A DNA stretch of 36,255 bases, taken from contig DXXK01000048.1 in the NCBI GenBank assembly GCA_019416425.1, forward strand, positions 1 to 36,255. The letters run 5' to 3'. The notes beneath the pieces were generated by a model. It was not told where the DNA came from and ran no database searches. It saw only the letters and a program-made list of their open reading frames with translations. Source of the stretch: Bacteroidales bacterium. Lineage in GTDB: Bacteria > Bacteroidota > Bacteroidia > Bacteroidales > Muribaculaceae. This document shows positions 32,174-36,255 of the stretch, in pieces. Both the position numbers and the translations under genes were made by a program. Each line of letters opens with the position of its first letter. Positions within the stretch are counted from its first letter, which is position 1.

Positions 32174-33799
32174 ATGAGCTACGCAGTGTTACACATCATC
32201 AAGGCGAACTCGTCGCTGAACTCGCTAGCCAAGCATATCGAGCGCACCGCCCATCCCGAAAACGCAGACCCGGCGAGGACGCATCTCAACCGCTACAATC
32301 TGGTCGAATATCCCAACGGGATAACCGGGCTTGCGGCGGCTGTCGAACACCGCATAGCCAATGCCGGGATTACCCGCAAAATCTCCGACAGGCAGGTGCG
32401 GTGCCTCAACCTGGTTATGACCTCCGACACCGAGGGTATGCAGAAAATCATCGACAGCGGCAAACTTGACGAGTGGATTTCCGACAACATCAGATGGGCG
32501 CGCGACACATTCGGCAGCGACAATGTTGTCGGAGCAGCCCTGCACATGGACGAGCGCACTCCGCATCTTCACATCGCCGTCGTTCCGATAGTTACCGCCG
32601 AGAGAAAGAAGAAAGCGAGGGAGGCGACCGCAAAGAAGCGTTATCGCACAAAAGCCGCCAACCGTCCGAGGCTGTGCGCCGACGACATAATGGAGCGCGG
32701 AAAGATGAGCCGCTATCAGGACATCTATGCCGAGGCTATGGCGAAATACGGTCTGGAGCGTGGCATCCGAGGCTCAGAGGCGCGCCACATCGGGCAGCAC
32801 GAATATTACCGCGACTGCATGGTGAAGAAGAAAGGTCTTGAAGAAGACATCGGCAATCTATCCATTGAGAAAAGAAAGCTTGACAAAGAGAAAAAATCTC
32901 TTGAGAGCAAGGTGGAGAACCTTGAGTGCCGGACAACCGCCCTCGACACCCGGAAGAAAATGCTCACGCAGGTCAACGAGGAGATACGGCAGCAGAACAA
33001 CGAGCTTTATTCCGAAAACTCCCGGTTGACCGAGGCTAATTCTTCTCTCGCCGCCGAAAACAAATCGCTTGCCGATACCAACGCAGGACTATCGGAGGAA
33101 TCCGTCAGACTTGCGGAGCAACGGAGGGGACTTGCAGAGGATACAGACAGGCTGACTGCCGAGAAAAAGGCATACGAGGCTCAGACTGACGAGGCGAGAA
33201 AAGAAGCCCGAAACGCCATCCGTGAGCGCGACGAGGCGAAAGCCGAGCGGGATGCGCAACGCAAGGAACTCGGCAGCAACATCGCCAATATATTCACCGG
33301 GAGCAAGACCAAAAGGCTTGAAGCCGAGATTGTCAGAAAGGATAATGAAATCCGCGAGATGAAAGACCGTGCAGAGGCGCGGGAGCGGGATTTACACCGT
33401 GAAATATCCAATCTATCGGATAGCCTGAGACGGCAGAAAGAACATGAGGCAGACACCGTCCGCAGCTATGAATGGAAGATTGGTAACTTCGTAAAGTTCT
33501 TTCCCAATGCGGTTGCCATGCTTCCGGCGATAGAGGAATGTCAGGACGTGGGATTGAATGACAACTCCATAAAGGGGCTTCTCTCGATGAATGAATATGT
33601 CTTAAAGTCCGGCACGACACTCTATTATCCGTTCCAGCGGAGAGAGGTGGACGCTTCGGGGGCAAAGGTACAAATCAAGCGAGACCCCACGGACAACAAA
33701 TTCCATCTCCATGTCAATGGCACCCGGATATTCCAATGGCTCAAAGACCAATGGCAACGGCTGACACAGACGGTAAAGCGAGGTTTCGGAATTAAATAA
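32174..33799 (+). CDS. MobV-family relaxase (Pre/Mob, plasmid recombination enzyme)
   Basis: A 541-residue relaxase. The N-terminal nuclease domain (about 1-200) has the conserved starts HIERTAHPEN and HLNRYNLVEY and the metal-binding triad motif HMDERTPHLHIAVVPI, diagnostic for MobV. Residues ~215-430 form a long coiled coil (IEKRKLDKEKKSLESKVENL, then repeated ENSRL/ENKSL heptads), and the end has a globular tail (FPNAVAMLPAIEECQDVG). It should nick the outer IME at an oriT directly upstream. It differs in family from the inner relaxase, so the nested pair has two independent mobilization systems. It ends just before a strong terminator. Confidence 0.93.
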   Translation: MSYAVLHIIKANSSLNSLAKHIERTAHPENADPARTHLNRYNLVEYPNGITGLAAAVEHRIANAGITRKISDRQVRCLNLVMTSDTEGMQKIIDSGKLDEWISDNIRWARDTFGSDNVVGAALHMDERTPHLHIAVVPIVTAERKKKAREATAKKRYRTKAANRPRLCADDIMERGKMSRYQDIYAEAMAKYGLERGIRGSEARHIGQHEYYRDCMVKKKGLEEDIGNLSIEKRKLDKEKKSLESKVENLECRTTALDTRKKMLTQVNEEIRQQNNELYSENSRLTEANSSLAAENKSLADTNAGLSEESVRLAEQRRGLAEDTDRLTAEKKAYEAQTDEARKEARNAIRERDEAKAERDAQRKELGSNIANIFTGSKTKRLEAEIVRKDNEIREMKDRAEARERDLHREISNLSDSLRRQKEHEADTVRSYEWKIGNFVKFFPNAVAMLPAIEECQDVGLNDNSIKGLLSMNEYVLKSGTTLYYPFQRREVDASGAKVQIKRDPTDNKFHLHVNGTRIFQWLKDQWQRLTQTVKRGFGIK

Positions 33800-33803
33800 T
33801 GCA

Positions 33804-33843
33804 AAAAGCGAGCCACAGGCAAAAAAAATTGTGGCTCGCTTTT
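33804..33843 (+). terminator. Terminator after mobV
   Basis: AAAAGCGAGCCACA (33804-33817) pairs perfectly with TGTGGCTCGCTTTT (33830-33843), a 14-bp stem with a 12-nt A-rich loop and T-rich tail. Confidence 0.85.
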
Positions 33844-33914
33844 ATACTTTTGAAATGTATTTATTTCTTACAGACATGAGATTAAGCATAGATACACGAA
33901 TGATGTGCGGTGTA

Positions 33915-34424
33915 TTATTTCCAATCCCAGTTTATGGCACCCAGAGAAAACCACATTTGAATTTTAGCATCTCGTGGCAACTTCTTGACTAATATAGCGT
34001 ATCGAGTAAAATACCATGTTTCTGTATTGTCATCCGGAATAGTGGAGGTTTCTATACAGATAGCCCATTCATAGATTTTTTCTATGTTATCAAAGTAATA
34101 TCGATTACGATATGTATCAATATTCCAATTATGAAGATTATACGTAATAAATAAAGTGTACTCCTTGAAATCGACACTTGTATAAGCTTCAGAAAATCCT
34201 AAAGGATCATCGGGAAGTTCAGATAAATCATTTACAACAAATTTTTTATCGGCCCACCCCTTAATCTTATCTAACCATTCTGTGTCCGTGATGTTGAATT
34301 CTGAGGTACATGGCTGATAATATTTGGAAATTGGCAGAACTGTTTCAGTTGGCGGCTCGTCATTGTTGTTGCAGGAACACAACAACAACAATGACGAGAG
34401 AACAAAAAACGTTAGACATCTCAT
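33915..34424 (-). CDS. Lipoprotein of unknown function
   Basis: A 169-residue lipoprotein: signal MRCLTFFVLSSLLLLCSC with lipobox LCSC followed by an Asn-rich stretch (NNNDEPP). The mature part (about 30-169) is rich in Trp/Tyr and predicted beta (EYTLFITYNLHNWNIDTYR, YEWAICIETSTIPDDNTETW) and I do not recognise it. Its ATG overlaps the TGA of the upstream leucine-rich repeat gene by ATGA, so the two are coupled. A perfect 16-bp hairpin (34356-34398) covers codons ~10-23. It is probably resident chromosome rather than IME, since the mobV terminator precedes it. Confidence 0.75.
   Translation of the reverse strand: MRCLTFFVLSSLLLLCSCNNNDEPPTETVLPISKYYQPCTSEFNITDTEWLDKIKGWADKKFVVNDLSELPDDPLGFSEAYTSVDFKEYTLFITYNLHNWNIDTYRNRYYFDNIEKIYEWAICIETSTIPDDNTETWYFTRYAILVKKLPRDAKIQMWFSLGAINWDWK
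34356..34398 (-). repeat. Perfect 16-bp hairpin inside the lipoprotein start region
   Basis: CTCGTCATTGTTGTTG and CAACAACAATGACGAG are exact inverse complements (34356-34371 and 34383-34398) with an 11-nt loop. On the coding strand the stem begins about 26 nt after the ATG at 34424, almost the same geometry as in the GH2 gene. Confidence 0.85.
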
Positions 34425-35926
34425 TTAATCAGAATCTTTTTACCGGATTGGATATAGATATTTCCCGAAATTGGTTTTTCAACCTTTCTTCCAAATAAAT
34501 CGTAGAAACTGTTATCATGTGCATTCCTATCGATTGTAATGCAATCAACACCAGCGGACGGGAAATTGTCGGTCTCTATGAAATTGGTCATGTAATCCCA
34601 CCCTGAAGCTGTCGTATATTGCTGCTTTGTTCCTACAGGAATGTAAACTGGCGTCGCGGGATTGACGCCGGTAAATGGTGTCCTGTCAGACTCATATCCT
34701 TGTGCCGGAACGTAAACGGGAGGGACTGTAGCCTTGCACCAGATGCTTGTCAGGCTGCCACATAACGCAAAAGCACGGTCTGCGAGGGTTTTGAGCGAAG
34801 CCGGCAGAACGATAGTAGTGAGTTTGTTGCAATTTTGAAATGCGTTTTGTTCGATAGATTCCAATGTTCCCGGGAAATCTATAGTCGACATTTTGGCCTG
34901 ATCGTATGCAAATTCTCCGATGGTGACAGCATGGGACGGGACATTCACCTCTTTCAAAGAAAAGCAGCCTAAGAAAACGTCGGGCGGAACGATAGTCGAA
35001 TTATCCGGCAAATGCGCCTCGGCGAGGTACCAATTATTGTAGAACTGTCCACCATCGGAACAAAGCATGCAGTCGTCAGGCAAAATCGCCTTTCCCAGTT
35101 CAGAATTGGCAAACGCCATGCACCCAAGGAATTCCAGCGATTGAGGAAAGTTGATCTCAGTTATTTTACAGGTATAGAATGCAGCGCAGCCAATCGCTTT
35201 CAACGACTCGGGCAGTGTAATTTTGCCCTTTAGTCCGCGGCATTGATAAAAAGCCTGGTTGCCGATAACTTCCAGATTTTCGGGGAAAACGAGCTGTTCG
35301 GAGGTTAAACTTATGCAGTCGGTGAAAGCCGATTTATCGATTTTTTGTAAAGCCTTTGGCAATTTCAGCTCATTGAGCGAAATCGCATAGGCAATAGCAA
35401 ACTCGCCTATTTCGGTCACGTCAGCAGGAAAAACAATCTTTTCCAACGGGATTGTAGTGACCGTCCATGTTTCCCAATCCATTTGCGCATCAACATGAAA
35501 CAATGCGCGGTCAGGAATCTTATCACCCTCAATCTCGGCGTGTTCAAGGTCGATGATTTTTAGCTTACCGTTAAACGATGATTCCCAAAGGGTGTTGAAA
35601 TCAGCATCGTTCATCGGACCTTCCACAGTGATGGATTCTATCTCATGGATATGCTCGCCAAGCACGGCTGAAAGGGTGCCACTTTCTTTCAGAACAGCTT
35701 TGAAGGACTCTATTCCATCCGAATTTCTGACAGGAGCATCTTGTTTATAGGAGAACCCGAATCCTTTGAAGGATAATTCTTCTGACTGTGAATGTTCATA
35801 GACGACAGCGGGAAGTGCGACAAGGTCGTGATTGCCCGATGGGTTAATGATGTCTGTATGTGCGGATGCCAAGAACGGCGTCGCTATCATCAGACATAAG
35901 ATTGATCTGAGTATCCTATTTTCCAT
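34421..35926 (-). CDS. BspA-like leucine-rich repeat protein with C-terminal sorting-like tail
   Basis: A 501-residue secreted protein starting MENRILRSILCLM with a signal peptide ending near ASAHT. Residues ~125-430 are LRR_5 (BspA/TpLRR) repeats of about 23 residues: GNQAFYQCRGLKGKITLPES, IGCAAFYTCKITEINFPQSL, IEQNAFQNCNKLTTIVLPAS, LADRAFALCGSLTSI. The C-terminus YDLFGRKVEKPISGNIYIQS ending KKILIK resembles the Bacteroidales T9SS type A-like sorting tail. BspA proteins are surface or secreted adhesion-type proteins. The earlier ATG at 35947 overlaps the promoter and is rejected. It is coupled to the lipoprotein gene by an ATGA overlap. Confidence 0.88.
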   Translation of the reverse strand: MENRILRSILCLMIATPFLASAHTDIINPSGNHDLVALPAVVYEHSQSEELSFKGFGFSYKQDAPVRNSDGIESFKAVLKESGTLSAVLGEHIHEIESITVEGPMNDADFNTLWESSFNGKLKIIDLEHAEIEGDKIPDRALFHVDAQMDWETWTVTTIPLEKIVFPADVTEIGEFAIAYAISLNELKLPKALQKIDKSAFTDCISLTSEQLVFPENLEVIGNQAFYQCRGLKGKITLPESLKAIGCAAFYTCKITEINFPQSLEFLGCMAFANSELGKAILPDDCMLCSDGGQFYNNWYLAEAHLPDNSTIVPPDVFLGCFSLKEVNVPSHAVTIGEFAYDQAKMSTIDFPGTLESIEQNAFQNCNKLTTIVLPASLKTLADRAFALCGSLTSIWCKATVPPVYVPAQGYESDRTPFTGVNPATPVYIPVGTKQQYTTASGWDYMTNFIETDNFPSAGVDCITIDRNAHDNSFYDLFGRKVEKPISGNIYIQSGKKILIK

Positions 35927-35952
35927 TTGCCAATTTTTTATTGGCAAAGTTA
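35926..35952 (-). promoter_or_regulatory. Promoter and 9-bp hairpin of the LRR gene
   Basis: On the minus strand TAACTTTG (about 35945-35952) is the -7 box. Directly behind it, TTTGCCAAT and ATTGGCAAA (35926-35934 / 35940-35948) form a perfect 9-bp hairpin that ends at the start codon, leaving a very short leader. Confidence 0.5.
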
Positions 35953-35985
35953 GGCAAAAAAAACGACTTGGAGATAAAACAAGTT

Positions 35986-36255
35986 TTATTCGCCGGATTT
36001 TTTAGCGAGATTTTTTCGGATTCGGCTAAGATATACCGGTGTGACGAGCAGATATGAGGCTATGTCGCGCAACGAAACGACATCTAAAATCTGAGGATAC
36101 AGTGTTATCAAGTCAAGGTATCTTTCTGTAGGTGTCTTTCTATATAGTTCAAGTTGGCGGGAATAAATCTCACTGAACAGCGCGCCATTCACAGCAGAAA
36201 GATTGCCGTCAAACGATGCGTAAAATACGTTTCGCGCCTCTTGTGTTCTTATTTG
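35986..36255 (-). CDS. Crp/Fnr-family regulator, C-terminal part (cut by window edge)
   Basis: The frame is open to the right window edge; 89 residues are visible. They resemble the end of Bacteroidales Crp/Fnr-type regulators: EIYSRQLELYRKTPTERYLD, LITLYPQILDVVSLRDIASY, LLVTPVYLSRIRKNLAKKSG. The last segment (DIASYLLVTPVYLSRIRK) is the helix-turn-helix that contacts DNA. The cyclic-nucleotide-binding-like domain is outside the window. It lies 60 bp upstream of the LRR gene on the same strand, and may regulate it. Confidence 0.8.
   Translation of the reverse strand, partial: QIRTQEARNVFYASFDGNLSAVNGALFSEIYSRQLELYRKTPTERYLDLITLYPQILDVVSLRDIASYLLVTPVYLSRIRKNLAKKSGE

Larger units (their letters stand above)
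2081..33843. mobile_element. Outer NBU-like IME, split by the inner one (minimum extent)
   Basis: With the inner element removed, integrase, KilA-N, HTH, DUF3987 and MobV genes are collinear on the plus strand, as in NBU-type elements (int, small orfs, primase, oriT, mob). The limits given are the integrase start and the terminator after mobV; the true att sites lie somewhat outside and were not identified. Confidence 0.65.

Noticed and set aside
33844..33914. Right attachment site of the outer IME
   Set aside because: I compared this stretch by eye with 1344-2080 and found only short matches such as ACAGACAT; not enough to call a site.
1..36255. CRISPR array, rRNA or tRNA genes
   Set aside because: No regular repeat-spacer pattern and no cloverleaf or conserved rRNA segment was recognised on either strand; a tRNA scan was not possible here.

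Overview
The window is from a Bacteroidales bacterium, probably a gut organism of the Bacteroidaceae/Muribaculaceae type. The support is a SusC/SusD polysaccharide utilisation locus (PUL) with a hybrid two-component regulator, lipoproteins with Bacteroidales-style signal peptides, promoters of the TAnnTTTG (-7) type without Shine-Dalgarno sequences, and NBU-like mobilizable elements. I cannot fix the family or genus from sequence alone.

Layout. (1) 1-2080: a truncated DUF1848 gene, a small XRE regulator and an HTH protein, then a regulatory gap. (2) 2081-5851 and 30601-33843: an outer integrative mobilizable element (IME) with tyrosine integrase, KilA-N protein, HTH protein, DUF3987 primase-like protein and MobV relaxase. 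This order recalls NBU elements. (3) 5851-30600: a second, inner IME of about 24.75 kb inserted inside the DUF3987 gene of the outer one. Removing 24,749 bp between the two copies of TAGGC joins the two DUF3987 halves in frame into a 514-residue protein. The inner IME has two tandem tyrosine integrases, an excisionase-like HTH protein, a MobC-like protein, a relaxase and a candidate oriT at its right end. (4) 33915-36255: apparently resident genes: a lipoprotein, a BspA-like leucine-rich repeat protein and the end of a Crp/Fnr regulator.

The inner IME carries a complete-looking beta-1,4-galactan (pectic galactan) PUL as cargo: a GH53 lipoprotein, an HTCS sensor-regulator, then an operon of SusC, SusD, a surface glycan-binding lipoprotein, a second GH53, a GH2 beta-galactosidase, galactokinase and a sugar nucleotidyltransferase. 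GH53 enzymes would cut galactan at the surface, SusCD would import the oligosaccharides, GH2 would release galactose in the periplasm, and GalK plus the nucleotidyltransferase would activate it in the cytoplasm. Gene content matches the known pectic galactan PUL of B. thetaiotaomicron (BT4667-BT4673 region), with the two galactose-activation genes added. No galactose permease, galT or galE is in the window.

The most interesting points are the nested IME insertion into another element's replication gene, its palindromic att core, a putative HTCS operator with 21-bp phasing and a fixed 33-bp distance to the -7 box at two promoters, and two perfect 16-bp hairpins placed about 25 nt inside genes that start by stop/start overlap. 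No rRNA, tRNA or CRISPR array was recognised.
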